The notes below the pieces were generated by a model. It was given only the letters and a program-made list of their open reading frames with translations, did no database searches and had not been told where the DNA came from. From the NCBI GenBank assembly GCA_015057315.1, contig SVER01000012.1, forward strand, positions 1 to 64,000: 64,000 nucleotides of DNA, written 5' to 3'. A program made the position numbers and the translations under genes. Source of the stretch: Pseudobutyrivibrio ruminis. Its GTDB lineage: Bacteria > Bacillota > Clostridia > Lachnospirales > Lachnospiraceae. Below, piece by piece: positions 8,465 to 17,542 of the stretch (position 1 is the stretch's first letter; every line of letters begins with the position of its first letter).

Positions 8465-9823
8465 TTATAGCTCTGTCATGTCTACCAGAACAATAGATTT
8501 ATTTTCCTTTGAAAGCTGGGTAAGCTTGCTGTCAAATCTGGTAGCTGAGAAAAGGAAAATTGTATTTGCTGTGATTCTTGCCTGCTTCATAGATTCTAAA
8601 AGCTTCTCGTAAGATTCATAGCCCATAGACTTTTCAGTCCAATTGCAAATACCAACAACATTCTCTCTGTTATCACTTTGACCAATTACATCAATAGTGC
8701 CTTCCTTACCAAGCCATGTTCCAATCTTTGTAAGCTTAATTGGAAGCTGACCTACCATATTAAGCAGGTGTAGATATTCTCTACATACATCTACAAAATA
8801 ATTTTGCAAATACTTATCCAGGTTTGGTGCAATAAATGTATCGTAAAATCTTTCAGGAGTAAAAGAAATCAATTCTGAAAGATGTGGATATACAAATGTA
8901 AACCAGAAATTAATGTATGGATCTACAATTCTGTATATACCCTTTTTAGTATTGTCCCATCCACCTGTTTCAAAGGATACTACCTTATCAACTACATCAA
9001 ATGCTGCAAGATTCTTAATATAAACAGAAATCTTAGCTCTTGAATAGCCTGTATCCTCAAACAAATCATTGAGCTTTTCATTACCAGCAGCTATGGAACC
9101 AAGAATAGTATCATAGCAGGATAATTCTCTAAGCTCAGAAGCAATATAGTCCTCTGCTTCTGTATATAAAAATCCTGTAGGTGAAAGAATATTTTCGCAT
9201 ACATTAGCCTTAATAGACTTCTTAGCGTTCCATCTATCTAAATAATCAGAAACACCGCCTATAATTCCATAGGTACTTACGCACTGAGCCACACTATAGC
9301 TAGGGAATGCTCTAACCACATCAAGGAATGAATGATTCTCCATTTTTATAGCTTCATCAATATAGGATTTAGAAGCGAAAGCAGGATCGTTAAGCCAATT
9401 ATTAGTCCACACAAGTGAGGAACTAACCACAACTATCATAACCTTACCAGGATAAAGCTTCTTATTCTTTAAAGAAATGAGGCTACTAAATAAATCATTA
9501 GTCTTCTTAATTGCATATTGAGCTTCATCAATAATAACAATAAGCTTTGACCCATCCTTAGATGAAAACTTCTTAAAGGATGCCTCATAACTAGTACTGC
9601 CTTCAGCTTTATTATATGTAGATGAAATCTGATCATCTAAATACTTTAACTGCTTGGCATCTGAACACTGACGACTTCGATAGTAAAAATAAGATTTACC
9701 AGTAGTAAACTCGTCTAACAACGCTTCCTTGCCACAACCAAGCCTGCCGTAAAGCACTATTAAATTGTTTTCTGCAGATTGGTAAATAGCATCCAACTTC
9801 TTCACTTCATTTGTGTGTGTCAT
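8465..9823 (-). CDS. AAA ATPase with C-terminal DUF234 domain
   Basis: This protein of about 452 residues belongs to the archaeal-type ATPase group (PF01637 plus DUF234/PF03008). The N-terminal P-loop reads YGRLGCGKEALL, with Glu where Ser or Thr normally follows the Lys. Walker B is LIVIIDEAQY. The middle is a winged-helix-like region (YSRAKISVYIKNLAAF) and the C-terminus has the DUF234 signature (YRIVDPYINFWFTF) and a restriction-nuclease-like tail. I start it at ATG 9823, where GGGAG is 9 bases upstream; the GTG six bases earlier is too close to the site. Function in bacteria is unknown. It stands alone between terminators. Confidence 0.8.
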   Translation of the reverse strand: MTHTNEVKKLDAIYQSAENNLIVLYGRLGCGKEALLDEFTTGKSYFYYRSRQCSDAKQLKYLDDQISSTYNKAEGSTSYEASFKKFSSKDGSKLIVIIDEAQYAIKKTNDLFSSLISLKNKKLYPGKVMIVVVSSSLVWTNNWLNDPAFASKSYIDEAIKMENHSFLDVVRAFPSYSVAQCVSTYGIIGGVSDYLDRWNAKKSIKANVCENILSPTGFLYTEAEDYIASELRELSCYDTILGSIAAGNEKLNDLFEDTGYSRAKISVYIKNLAAFDVVDKVVSFETGGWDNTKKGIYRIVDPYINFWFTFVYPHLSELISFTPERFYDTFIAPNLDKYLQNYFVDVCREYLHLLNMVGQLPIKLTKIGTWLGKEGTIDVIGQSDNRENVVGICNWTEKSMGYESYEKLLESMKQARITANTIFLFSATRFDSKLTQLSKENKSIVLVDMTEL

Positions 9824-9949
9824 AATCACTATCTCCCTAGTTTGTGCATTACTTAACTAATTCGTGTAATATAATAACATATTTCACTTTAGCAGACTAC
9901 ACTAAAAAAGAATTTTATTTGAATTTAATTTATCTTATTTGTAAATTGT

Positions 9950-9981
9950 CAAAAAAATTCCGCATCACAAAAGATGCGGAA
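9950..9981 (-). terminator. Terminator of asd
   Basis: Nine-bp stem TTCCGCATC/GATGCGGAA with a 6-base loop, followed on the minus strand by TTTTTTTGAC. It lies 15 bases past the asd stop. Confidence 0.9.
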
Positions 9982-9996
9982 TTAAAATTTTAATTA

Positions 9997-11082
9997 TTAT
10001 TTTGCTGTAATATATCCCTGCGCCTTAAGAAGCTCAGCGCAAAGAACAGCACCACCTGCAGCACCACGAACAGTGTTGTGTGATAATCCAACAAACTTCC
10101 AGTCGTAAATGCTATCCTCTCTAATACGTCCTACAGATACGCCCATACCATTCTCGTAATCTACATCGAGGGCAACCTGAGGTCTGTTATCCTCTTCCAT
10201 GTAACGAATAAACTGCTTTGGTGCGCTAGGAAGCTGTAGCTCCTGTGGCTTGCCAGAGAAGTTATTAATTGCATCAATAAGCTGCTGCTTTGTAGGAGAC
10301 TTCTTAAACTTAACAAAAACAGCTGCTGTATGTCCGTTAAGAACTGGAACACGGATACACTGGCTTGTAATCTTTACATCATCTGCAGGTACGATTACGC
10401 CGTTTTCAATCTTACCCCAGATTCTAAGTGGCTCTTTCTCTGATTTCTCTTCCTCGCCTGAGATAAATGGGATGATATTGTGCTCCATTTCAGGCCAATC
10501 CTTAAATGTCTTACCAGCACCTGAAATAGCCTGATATGTAGTAACTACAACCTCGTAAGGCTCAAACTCTTTCCATGCTGTAAGAACTGGTGCATATGAC
10601 TGGATTGAACAGTTAGGCTTAACTGCAACGAAGCCTCTTGTTGTACCAAGTCTCTTTTTCTGGAAATCAATAATCTGCATGTGCTCTGGGTTAATTTCTG
10701 GTACTACCATAGGAACGTCAGGTGTCCATCTATGTGCAGAATTGTTTGAAACTACTGGAGTCTCTGTCTTAGCGTATGCTTCTTCAATAGCTTTAATCTC
10801 GTCCTTAGACATATCAACTGCTGAGAATACAAAATCAACTTCTTTTGCTACTTCCTCAACCTCGTTAACATTCTTTACAATGATGTCCTTAACTGCATTT
10901 GGCATTGGAGTATCCATCTTCCAACGACCACCAACTGCATCTTCATAACGCTGTCCTGCTGAACGTGGGCTGGCTGCAATAGTTGTAACCTCAAACCAAG
11001 GATGGTTCTCAAGTAGAGAAATAAATCTCTGACCAACCATACCAGTTCCACCAAGAATACCGACTCTTAATTTCTCGCTCAT
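9997..11082 (-). CDS. asd: Aspartate-semialdehyde dehydrogenase, archaeal/fungal type
   Basis: The enzyme reduces aspartyl phosphate to aspartate semialdehyde with NADPH, the branch point to lysine, threonine, methionine and diaminopimelate. The Rossmann motif is VGILGGTGMVGQRF and the active-site Cys is in KPNCSIQSYAP. At 361 residues it matches the archaeal/yeast-like subgroup. I start it at MSEKLRV, where GAGGAG lies 9 bases upstream; the 17 extra residues in the track lie in the 5' leader downstream of a strong promoter. It is a single-gene transcription unit with its own promoter and terminator. Confidence 0.95.
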   Translation of the reverse strand: MSEKLRVGILGGTGMVGQRFISLLENHPWFEVTTIAASPRSAGQRYEDAVGGRWKMDTPMPNAVKDIIVKNVNEVEEVAKEVDFVFSAVDMSKDEIKAIEEAYAKTETPVVSNNSAHRWTPDVPMVVPEINPEHMQIIDFQKKRLGTTRGFVAVKPNCSIQSYAPVLTAWKEFEPYEVVVTTYQAISGAGKTFKDWPEMEHNIIPFISGEEEKSEKEPLRIWGKIENGVIVPADDVKITSQCIRVPVLNGHTAAVFVKFKKSPTKQQLIDAINNFSGKPQELQLPSAPKQFIRYMEEDNRPQVALDVDYENGMGVSVGRIREDSIYDWKFVGLSHNTVRGAAGGAVLCAELLKAQGYITAK

Positions 11083-11141
11083 TTCAAACATCTCCTCATT
11101 TTTGTTTTTGTCACGCGGACATTTGTCCGTCATTTGAAACG

Positions 11142-11170
11142 ATTATAAACAAATCGCATAAATAATGCAA
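11142..11170 (-). promoter_or_regulatory. Sigma-A-type promoter of asd
   Basis: On the minus strand TTGCAT and a perfect TATAAT are separated by 17 bases. The leader to the asd start is about 55 bases and holds a small CGGACA/TGTCCG hairpin. Confidence 0.8.
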
Positions 11171-11195
11171 GTAGAAATTAAACAAATTTACTAAC

Positions 11196-12593
11196 CTAAT
11201 TTTCAAACAGACCAGGAACACTACTTAAGAATTCTTTACATGCGCTAATTTCCTCTTCCATAGCATTATGTCCTGGTGCTCCTACAGTAAGTCTGGTATT
11301 AACACATGTCTCCATAGAAATAGCATCATAAATATCCTCTTCAAACACTGGCGAAATAGCCTTAAGCTCAGAAAGGGACATATCATCTATGGCAATCCCC
11401 TTATCTATGCAATAAAGAACTACCTGTCCAATAATTCCATGAGCATCTCTAAATGGAACGCCGTGATTAACAAGATAATCGGCAGCATCAGTAGCATTTG
11501 TAAATCCATTTCTAGCTGATTTAGCCATATTTTCCTTGTTGAATTTAATGGTTGAAAGCATTCCATCAAAAAGTACAATTGAATCCTGAACAGTCTTCAT
11601 AGCATCAAAAGAAAGTTCCTTATCCTCTTGCATATCCTTATTATATGCAAGTGGAATACCTTTCATTGTAGTAAGAAGAGACATAAGTGCACCATATACT
11701 CTACCTGTTTTGCCTCGTACAAGCTCTGCTATATCAGGATTTTTCTTCTGTGGCATAATAGATGAGCCTGTAGAATATGCATCATCAATCTCAACATATC
11801 TGTATTCATTGCTATTCCAGATAATCACTTCCTCTGAAAAACGGGAAAGATGCATCTGAATAATAGAAAGTGCAGATAAGAATTCAATAAGATAATCTCT
11901 ATCAGAAACGCCATCCATTGAATTCAATGTAGGCCCCTCAAATTCAAGAATATCTGCTGTCATATATCTGTCTAAGGGATATGTAGTGCCTGCAAGAGCA
12001 CCAGAGCCTAGTGGACAAGACCACATAGAGGCCTTTATATTTGAAAGACGGACAATATCTCTTTTAAACATTTCAAAATACGCACCCATGTGGTGGGCAA
12101 CTGTTATAGGCTGCGCCTTCTGCAAATGGGTAAAGCCTGGCATAATTGTGTCGATATTCTCCTCCATTATGCCTACAATTGTAGTAAGTAAATGCTCAAG
12201 TGCCTTAGCTGTAGAAACGACCTGGTCTCTGGTGTAAAGCTTCATATCAAGAGCTACCTGGTCATTTCTAGAACGACCGGTATGAAGCTTTTTGCCGGCA
12301 TCACCAATTCTATCTATAAGATTTGCCTCTACAAAACTATGAACGTCCTCGTACTCAGAAGTGATTTTAAGAGTGCCGTCATTAACATCTGTCTCAATAC
12401 TATCAAGTCCTTTAAGGATTTCATCCCTTTCTGCTTCAGTGATAACACCTACGGCTGCAAGCATTCTAACATGAGCTCTGCTGCCTCTAACATCCTGCTC
12501 AAAAAGCTTCTTGTCAAAGTTAATAGAAGCGTTAAAATCATAAACCATCTGGTCTGTAGATTTGGTGAATCTACCGCCCCACAATTGTGCCAT
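11196..12593 (-). CDS. argH: Argininosuccinate lyase
   Basis: Last step of arginine synthesis: argininosuccinate to arginine and fumarate. The 465-residue length is typical. Family features are the N-terminal MAQLWGGRF, the HTGRSRNDQVA motif and the fumarase-superfamily signature GSSIMPQKKNPD. It begins 2 bases after the queH stop and is the last gene of an operon with queH and a small membrane protein. argG is far away at 62.3 kb, so the two final arginine genes are not linked here. Confidence 0.97.
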   Translation of the reverse strand: MAQLWGGRFTKSTDQMVYDFNASINFDKKLFEQDVRGSRAHVRMLAAVGVITEAERDEILKGLDSIETDVNDGTLKITSEYEDVHSFVEANLIDRIGDAGKKLHTGRSRNDQVALDMKLYTRDQVVSTAKALEHLLTTIVGIMEENIDTIMPGFTHLQKAQPITVAHHMGAYFEMFKRDIVRLSNIKASMWSCPLGSGALAGTTYPLDRYMTADILEFEGPTLNSMDGVSDRDYLIEFLSALSIIQMHLSRFSEEVIIWNSNEYRYVEIDDAYSTGSSIMPQKKNPDIAELVRGKTGRVYGALMSLLTTMKGIPLAYNKDMQEDKELSFDAMKTVQDSIVLFDGMLSTIKFNKENMAKSARNGFTNATDAADYLVNHGVPFRDAHGIIGQVVLYCIDKGIAIDDMSLSELKAISPVFEEDIYDAISMETCVNTRLTVGAPGHNAMEEEISACKEFLSSVPGLFEN

Positions 12594-12595
12594 AA

Positions 12596-13243
12596 CTAAT
12601 CCTCCATCTTTGTTGCCTGTTTTTGTAGTTGCCTTTCATTATATGAATACACGCAGCCGCAATAGTCCTGCCTGTACATATCATATTCTCTTGAAATCTC
12701 AGTGCTTCTCTTGTAGCCTTCTCTCTTTTTAAAATCGCTATAAAGCCAATCAACTCCTAGCTCTTTTCCTATAGAAGCACCTATTTCATTAAGCACCTGA
12801 GAATCTTTCATTGGTGATATTGTAAGTGTTGTAGAAAAAAAGTCAAACCCTTTTTCTTTCGCAACTGCTGCTGTACGTCTTAATCTAAGATCATAGCATC
12901 TATGGCAGCGTTTCCCCTTTTCAGGCTCCTTTTCAAGACCTTTAGCTATTTCATAGAAGCTGCTTTTATCATAATCGCCTTCTATGAATTTAACTGGATA
13001 CTTAGTAGGAAATTCCTTAATAAAACGCTGCTGTTCCTTAACTCTGTGGTAATATTCTTCATCAGGATAAATATTAGGATTATAGTAAAATACTGTAACA
13101 TAAAAAAACTGACTTAAATATTCAATACAGTAGCTGGAGCATGGAGCACAACAGCTATGTAACAATAAAGAAGGCACTTGGCCTTCTTCAGTAAATTTAA
13201 TTATTAATTTATCTAATTCCTTTTGATAGTTAATCTTATTCAT
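12596..13243 (-). CDS. queH: Epoxyqueuosine reductase QueH
   Basis: The protein is the non-B12 enzyme that reduces epoxyqueuosine to queuosine in tRNA (family DUF208/PF02677). At 215 residues it shows the paired cysteines LLHSCCAPCSSYC, the HRCYDLRLRRTA motif, the TTLTISPMKDS segment and the C-terminal DYCGCVYS, which together are expected to bind the iron-sulfur cluster and metal. It overlaps the upstream gene by one base and precedes argH by 2 bases. It completes the pathway whose earlier steps are encoded by queDEC-queF at 30-33 kb. Confidence 0.92.
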   Translation of the reverse strand: MNKINYQKELDKLIIKFTEEGQVPSLLLHSCCAPCSSYCIEYLSQFFYVTVFYYNPNIYPDEEYYHRVKEQQRFIKEFPTKYPVKFIEGDYDKSSFYEIAKGLEKEPEKGKRCHRCYDLRLRRTAAVAKEKGFDFFSTTLTISPMKDSQVLNEIGASIGKELGVDWLYSDFKKREGYKRSTEISREYDMYRQDYCGCVYSYNERQLQKQATKMED

Positions 13244-13587
13244 TATCTATTAGCCCAAATATACAAAAATGCTGTTGCAAACACATAAATAAACACCATA
13301 AAAAGCATAAATGGTACCTGAGAAGCCATTATGCCACATACAACCTGAGCAATAAAAACAAGCCCATGAATCCAAAGTGGGATTCTGTTAAGTGTAGCTG
13401 CAAGCGCTGCCTCAAGAATAACCATCACACAGGCAATAACAGGATTAATAGAAAATGCCACTATGGAAATTACAATTGCGACAATGGCAAAAATGCCTAC
13501 AAATATAAGTGATAATAGAGGAAGATTATCCTTGGAAAAAAACTTTCCTAAATTAATTGATGCTGTATTTTTCTTCTTTGCTTCCAT
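13243..13587 (-). CDS. Small four-helix membrane protein of unknown function
   Basis: This 114-residue protein has a polar N-terminus (MEAKKKNTASINLGKFF) followed by about four hydrophobic segments (LLSLIFVGIFAIVAIVIS, PVIACVMVILEAALAA, HGLVFIAQVVCGIM, FMLFMVFIYVFATAFLYIW). I do not recognise a family. It is the first gene of the operon with queH and argH, directly behind a strong promoter, with AGGAG about 9 bases before the ATG. Confidence 0.7.
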   Translation of the reverse strand: MEAKKKNTASINLGKFFSKDNLPLLSLIFVGIFAIVAIVISIVAFSINPVIACVMVILEAALAATLNRIPLWIHGLVFIAQVVCGIMASQVPFMLFMVFIYVFATAFLYIWANR

Positions 13588-13629
13588 TATATATTTCTCC
13601 TAAAGGTTATCTTTTTTCGTACAAGTGTC

Positions 13630-13658
13630 ATTATAATAAAAACCCTGTTTTTTCTCAA
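13630..13658 (-). promoter_or_regulatory. Promoter of the membrane protein-queH-argH operon
   Basis: Minus-strand TTGAGA and TATAAT are separated by 17 bases. It is back-to-back with the tRNA-Thr/pot promoter on the plus strand. Confidence 0.8.
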
Positions 13659-13666
13659 CAATTTCG

Positions 13667-13695
13667 TTGATTTTTTTCTGTTAATATATTAATAT
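13667..13695 (+). promoter_or_regulatory. Promoter of tRNA-Thr and potABCD
   Basis: TTGATT and TAATAT are separated by 17 bases, with the -10 ending 11 bases before the tRNA. It is the only good promoter I see ahead of potA, which suggests tRNA and pot genes share it. Confidence 0.7.
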
Positions 13696-13706
13696 TTCTA
13701 TGGTTA

Positions 13707-13779
13707 GCTCCGATAGCTCAGTTGGTAGAGCACCTCACTCGTAATGAGGGGGTCGTCAGTTCGAGTCTGATTCGGAGCT
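13707..13779 (+). tRNA. tRNA-Thr (anticodon CGT)
   Basis: The sequence folds as a standard tRNA: acceptor stem GCTCCGA/TCGGAGC, D-arm AGCTCAGTTGGTAGAGC, anticodon stem CCTCA/TGAGG with loop CTCGTAA (anticodon CGT, reading ACG), and a T-arm containing TTCGAGT. The discriminator is T and the CCA end is not encoded. The potA ribosome binding site starts only 13 bases after the tRNA, with a CTTTTT run between. Confidence 0.95.
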
Positions 13780-13805
13780 CTTTTTATATATAGGAGGAAA
13801 ATCTT

Positions 13806-14873
13806 TTGGAATTTATTCAATACGACCACGTTTCAAAAAGCTACGGCAAGCAGCTGGTTCTAGATGAACTAAACCTATATGTTAAGGAGAATTCCTTTGT
13901 GACCTTACTTGGTCCATCAGGCTGTGGCAAAACAACTACACTTAGATTATTAGGAGGCTTCGAAAAGCCTGATTCAGGTAAAATCTATCTTAACGGAAAC
14001 GACATCACTGCTCTACCTGCCAATCTTCGTCCAATCAATACGGTATTTCAAAAGTACGCTTTATTCCCACACATGACAATTGCAGAAAATATCGCTTTTG
14101 GATTAAAGATTCAAAAGAAGTCCAAAGAATATATTGATGACAAAATAAAATACGCCCTTAAGCTTGTTAACCTTGACGGCTTTGAAAAGCGTTCCATCGA
14201 TTCACTTTCCGGTGGACAGCAGCAGCGTATAGCCATTGCAAGAGCTATTGTTAACGAACCAAAGGTTCTTCTTTTAGATGAGCCTCTAGGTGCTCTCGAT
14301 TTAAAGCTTCGTCAGAGCATGCAGTACGAGCTTATGAAGATTAAGCAGGAGCTTGGCATTACATTTATATATGTAACCCATGATCAGGAAGAAGCTCTTA
14401 CTATGTCTGATACTATAGTTGTTATGAACCAGGGCTACATCCAGCAGATTGGAACTCCTGAGGATATATATAACGAACCTGAAAACGCCTTTGTTGCAGA
14501 TTTTATTGGTGAGAGCAATATTATAGAAGGAATCATGATTAAGGATGAACTTGTTTCATTCCTTGGTGTTCAGGTACCTTGTGTTGATAAGGGCTTTGGC
14601 ACTATGAAGCCTGTAGATGTTGTTATCCGTCCAGAGGATGTTGAGCTTGGCGAACCAGGCAAGGGCTTCATGGATGGAGTTATCACTGACTGTCTCTTTA
14701 AGGGTGTACACTACGAATTAGATGTTCAATGCGGACAGTACGAATGGCTTGTACATACAACCAAGTACTTTGAAGTTGGTCAGCATGTATCCTTGAATGT
14801 TATCCCATTCAACATTCAGATTATGAACAAGCCTGAATCTGAGGATGAGGAGGTAATGAAGGAGGATGATTAA
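13806..14873 (+). CDS. potA: Spermidine/putrescine ABC transporter ATP-binding protein
   Basis: The ATPase drives polyamine import. Walker A is [10 protein letters not shown], the signature [14 protein letters not shown], Walker [12 protein letters not shown], followed by a C-terminal TOBE-type domain (about 235-340). Length 355 is normal. The start is TTG at 13806 with AGGAGG 8 bases upstream. It overlaps potB by 8 bases. It is the first protein gene of the potABCD operon and lies just behind tRNA-Thr. Confidence 0.95.
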   Translation: MEFIQYDHVSKSYGKQLVLDELNLYVKENSFVTLLGPSGCGKTTTLRLLGGFEKPDSGKIYLNGNDITALPANLRPINTVFQKYALFPHMTIAENIAFGLKIQKKSKEYIDDKIKYALKLVNLDGFEKRSIDSLSGGQQQRIAIARAIVNEPKVLLLDEPLGALDLKLRQSMQYELMKIKQELGITFIYVTHDQEEALTMSDTIVVMNQGYIQQIGTPEDIYNEPENAFVADFIGESNIIEGIMIKDELVSFLGVQVPCVDKGFGTMKPVDVVIRPEDVELGEPGKGFMDGVITDCLFKGVHYELDVQCGQYEWLVHTTKYFEVGQHVSLNVIPFNIQIMNKPESEDEEVMKEDD

Positions 14874-15693
14874 TAGGCTTCGTACCAGCTTCCTTGCTAT
14901 GCCTTATGCCATCTGGGTATTAATTTGTACTATCCTTCCACTATTTTATATCCTTGGATATGCAATTAATACAAGTGACGGAAGCTTTACACTTTCCAAT
15001 TTAATTGCAATTACAGACCCAGTTCACTTAAAATCACTTGGTCTGTCTATTCAGATTGCACTTATTACAACCATTATATGCCTTATTTTAGCCTACCCTG
15101 TTGCCTTGATTTTGCACAACCTTAAGATTTCCAACAAAGGGTTTATTGTATTTCTATTCATCCTTCCAATGTGGATGAATTTTATGCTTAGAATACTTGC
15201 CTGGCAAAACATATTATCAAATAACGGAATCCTTAACAGTATACTTTCTGCCCTGAGGCTTCCTACCATTCATATTCTGTATACAAAGTCTGCTGTTATA
15301 CTTGGTATGGTTTATGATTTTTTACCATATATGATTTTGCCAATCTACAATTCCTTGTCAAAGATTAATGATGAGGTAATAGAAGCAGCTTCTGACTTAG
15401 GTTCAAGCTGGCTTAACACCTTTATTAAGATTACTCTTCCACTTTCTAAGGACGGTATTATTTCTGGCATTATTATGGTATTTGTGCCTGCACTTTCATC
15501 CTTTGTTGTATCTAACCTGCTTGGTGGCGGTAAGGTACTTCTTATTGGTAATGTTATTGAGCAGGAATTTACACTTGCCAGAAACTGGAACTTAGGCTCA
15601 GGCCTTTCAATTATACTTATGCTATTCGTCCTTGCTTCAATGAGCGTTATGAATAAAGTGGATGATTCTGAAAATGGAGGTATGCTTATATGA
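14866..15693 (+). CDS. potB: Spermidine/putrescine ABC transporter permease PotB
   Basis: The inner-membrane permease subunit has about six hydrophobic segments in 275 residues (for example [18 protein letters not shown] near the start). The coupling-helix motif [22 protein letters not shown] is the binding-protein-dependent transport signature that contacts PotA. It starts inside the end of potA and its stop overlaps the start of potC by 4 bases, so expression is translationally coupled. Confidence 0.93.
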   Translation: MINRLRTSFLAMPYAIWVLICTILPLFYILGYAINTSDGSFTLSNLIAITDPVHLKSLGLSIQIALITTIICLILAYPVALILHNLKISNKGFIVFLFILPMWMNFMLRILAWQNILSNNGILNSILSALRLPTIHILYTKSAVILGMVYDFLPYMILPIYNSLSKINDEVIEAASDLGSSWLNTFIKITLPLSKDGIISGIIMVFVPALSSFVVSNLLGGGKVLLIGNVIEQEFTLARNWNLGSGLSIILMLFVLASMSVMNKVDDSENGGMLI

Positions 15694-16475
15694 AAATTTT
15701 TAAAAAAGGCGCCTCTTATACTTACCTTGGCTTAATATTTTTGTTTTTGTATGCTCCAATCCTAGTACTTATAGTTTTATCCTTTAATAATTCTATGTCA
15801 CGTACTGTTTGGGGCGGTTTCACACTTCAATGGTACTTAAATCTGCCTAGCAACGATACTATTATGAATGCCCTTTTTACGACACTTCGTATCACCCTTA
15901 GTTCAAGCATACTTGCAACTATTCTAGGTACATCTGCTGCCATTGGTATTAACCGTATGAAAAAGCATCATGCTGCAATTATGCTTGGTGCCACCAATAT
16001 TCCGCTTTTAAATGCAGATATTGTTACAGGTATTTCTCTAATGCTTCTTTTTACCAGATTTACTTCGCTAGGAGAATTTTCTGTAGTTTTGGCTCATATA
16101 GCATTTTCAGTGCCTTATGTAATATTTAATGTATTGCCACGTCTTCAATCTATGTCAGATGCATGTATAGAGGCAGCCATGGATTTAGGGGCATCACCAG
16201 CTTATGCCTTTTACAAGGTTATCCTTCCTGAGATATTCCCTGGCGTTTTATCAGGATTTTTGATGGCATTTACTATGTCACTTGATGATTTTACCATCAC
16301 ATATTTCACCAAGGGAGCTGGTGTAAACACCCTCTCCACTATGCTTTATACCGAGCTGAGAAAGGGAATTCAGCCAGAGCTTTATGCTCTTTCTACTCTT
16401 TTGTTTTTGCTTGCATTCATTATGCTTATTGCAACAAACTTTAAGGGAATGAACAAGAAGGAGGTTGTAAGATAA
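15690..16475 (+). CDS. potC: Spermidine/putrescine ABC transporter permease PotC
   Basis: This second permease subunit has 261 residues and about six membrane segments. The coupling motif is EAAMDLGASPAYAFYKVILPEI. The segment SLDDFTITYFTKG is typical of PotC proteins. It overlaps potB by 4 bases (ATGA) and its last base is the first of potD (TAATG). Confidence 0.93.
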   Translation: MKIFKKGASYTYLGLIFLFLYAPILVLIVLSFNNSMSRTVWGGFTLQWYLNLPSNDTIMNALFTTLRITLSSSILATILGTSAAIGINRMKKHHAAIMLGATNIPLLNADIVTGISLMLLFTRFTSLGEFSVVLAHIAFSVPYVIFNVLPRLQSMSDACIEAAMDLGASPAYAFYKVILPEIFPGVLSGFLMAFTMSLDDFTITYFTKGAGVNTLSTMLYTELRKGIQPELYALSTLLFLLAFIMLIATNFKGMNKKEVVR

Positions 16476-17542
16476 TGAAAAAGAAATTATATTCATTAAT
16501 CACCATTTTTTGTCTTACTCTTACAAGCTGCTTTTCATTCACAGCCTGCGGTAATGACGCCGAAAGCGCCGACACTTTGGTAGTCTTAAATTACGGCAAA
16601 TACATTGAAGCAGATGTTCTTAAACGCTTCCAGAAAGAAACTGGTATCACTGTTAAATACGAAGAGTACGAATCCGTTGAGGATATGTATGCTAAATACA
16701 AAGCAGGCTCTATTAATTACGATGTTATCTGTACCTCAGATTACATGATTGAAACCCTTCGAAAAGAAGGTGAGCTTATTCCAATTGATTACAATTCATT
16801 ACAGAATTATAAAAATATCGACCCTGCAATTATAGAGGCCTCTGCCTCTTTTGATCCTAATCACAAGTATACTGTTCCTTACTTTTATGGTACTGTGGGA
16901 ATTCTCTATAATACTGAAAAGGTTGATGAAGAAACCGTCAGCTCCTGGAACTGTCTATGGGATCCTGAATACAAAAATCAAATCGTAATGATTAACTCTC
17001 AAAGAGATGCGTTCATGGTTCCTCTTAAAATGTTAGGGTATGATATCAACACCACAGATACAGCAAAGCTTGATGAAGCATTCGACATGCTCTGCAATGA
17101 AAAGAAATATGTATATGCATATCTTATGGATGAAACATACGAATGTATGGTTTCCGAAGACGCTGCTATGGCTGTCTGCTATTCCGGCGAAGCCGCTATG
17201 GGTATGGAATATAATGACAAGCTTGCATACGTAGTTCCTAAAGAAGGTGGAAATCTATGGGTTGATTCATGGTTTGTACCTCGCACCTGTAAACATTATG
17301 ATGCTGCCATGAAATGGATTGATTTCATGTGTGAGGAAGAGGCAGCTACCCAAAACTTTGAATATGTTTGGTACGCTACCCCCAACCTAACTGTTGCGGC
17401 AGGCATGGATGATGAAACACTTGCCGATGAAACAGTATTTCCTACCAAGGAAACACTTTCTAGGTGTGATATCTACTCTGCCTACGATGATAAAACATTA
17501 GATTACACCACCACACTTTGGAAAAAGCTTAAAGCTTACTAA
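16475..17542 (+). CDS. potD: Polyamine-binding lipoprotein PotD
   Basis: The extracellular solute-binding protein has 355 residues. It has a lipoprotein signal sequence with a lipobox-like FTAC near residue 25, then a spermidine/putrescine-binding fold (LVVLNYGKYIEADVLKRF, VICTSDYMIE, PYFYGTVGILYNTEKV, WVDSWFVPRT). A second Cys nearby (LTSC) is an alternative lipidation site. It ends the potABCD operon. Its final codons overlap the 3' end of the convergent DUF5688 gene by 4 bases. Confidence 0.93.
   Translation: MKKKLYSLITIFCLTLTSCFSFTACGNDAESADTLVVLNYGKYIEADVLKRFQKETGITVKYEEYESVEDMYAKYKAGSINYDVICTSDYMIETLRKEGELIPIDYNSLQNYKNIDPAIIEASASFDPNHKYTVPYFYGTVGILYNTEKVDEETVSSWNCLWDPEYKNQIVMINSQRDAFMVPLKMLGYDINTTDTAKLDEAFDMLCNEKKYVYAYLMDETYECMVSEDAAMAVCYSGEAAMGMEYNDKLAYVVPKEGGNLWVDSWFVPRTCKHYDAAMKWIDFMCEEEAATQNFEYVWYATPNLTVAAGMDDETLADETVFPTKETLSRCDIYSAYDDKTLDYTTTLWKKLKAY

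Noticed and set aside
12192-12599. 135-residue plus-strand ORF opposite argH
   Set aside because: It is a shadow of argH: no ribosome binding site, no promoter and Cys/Lys-rich nonsense composition.
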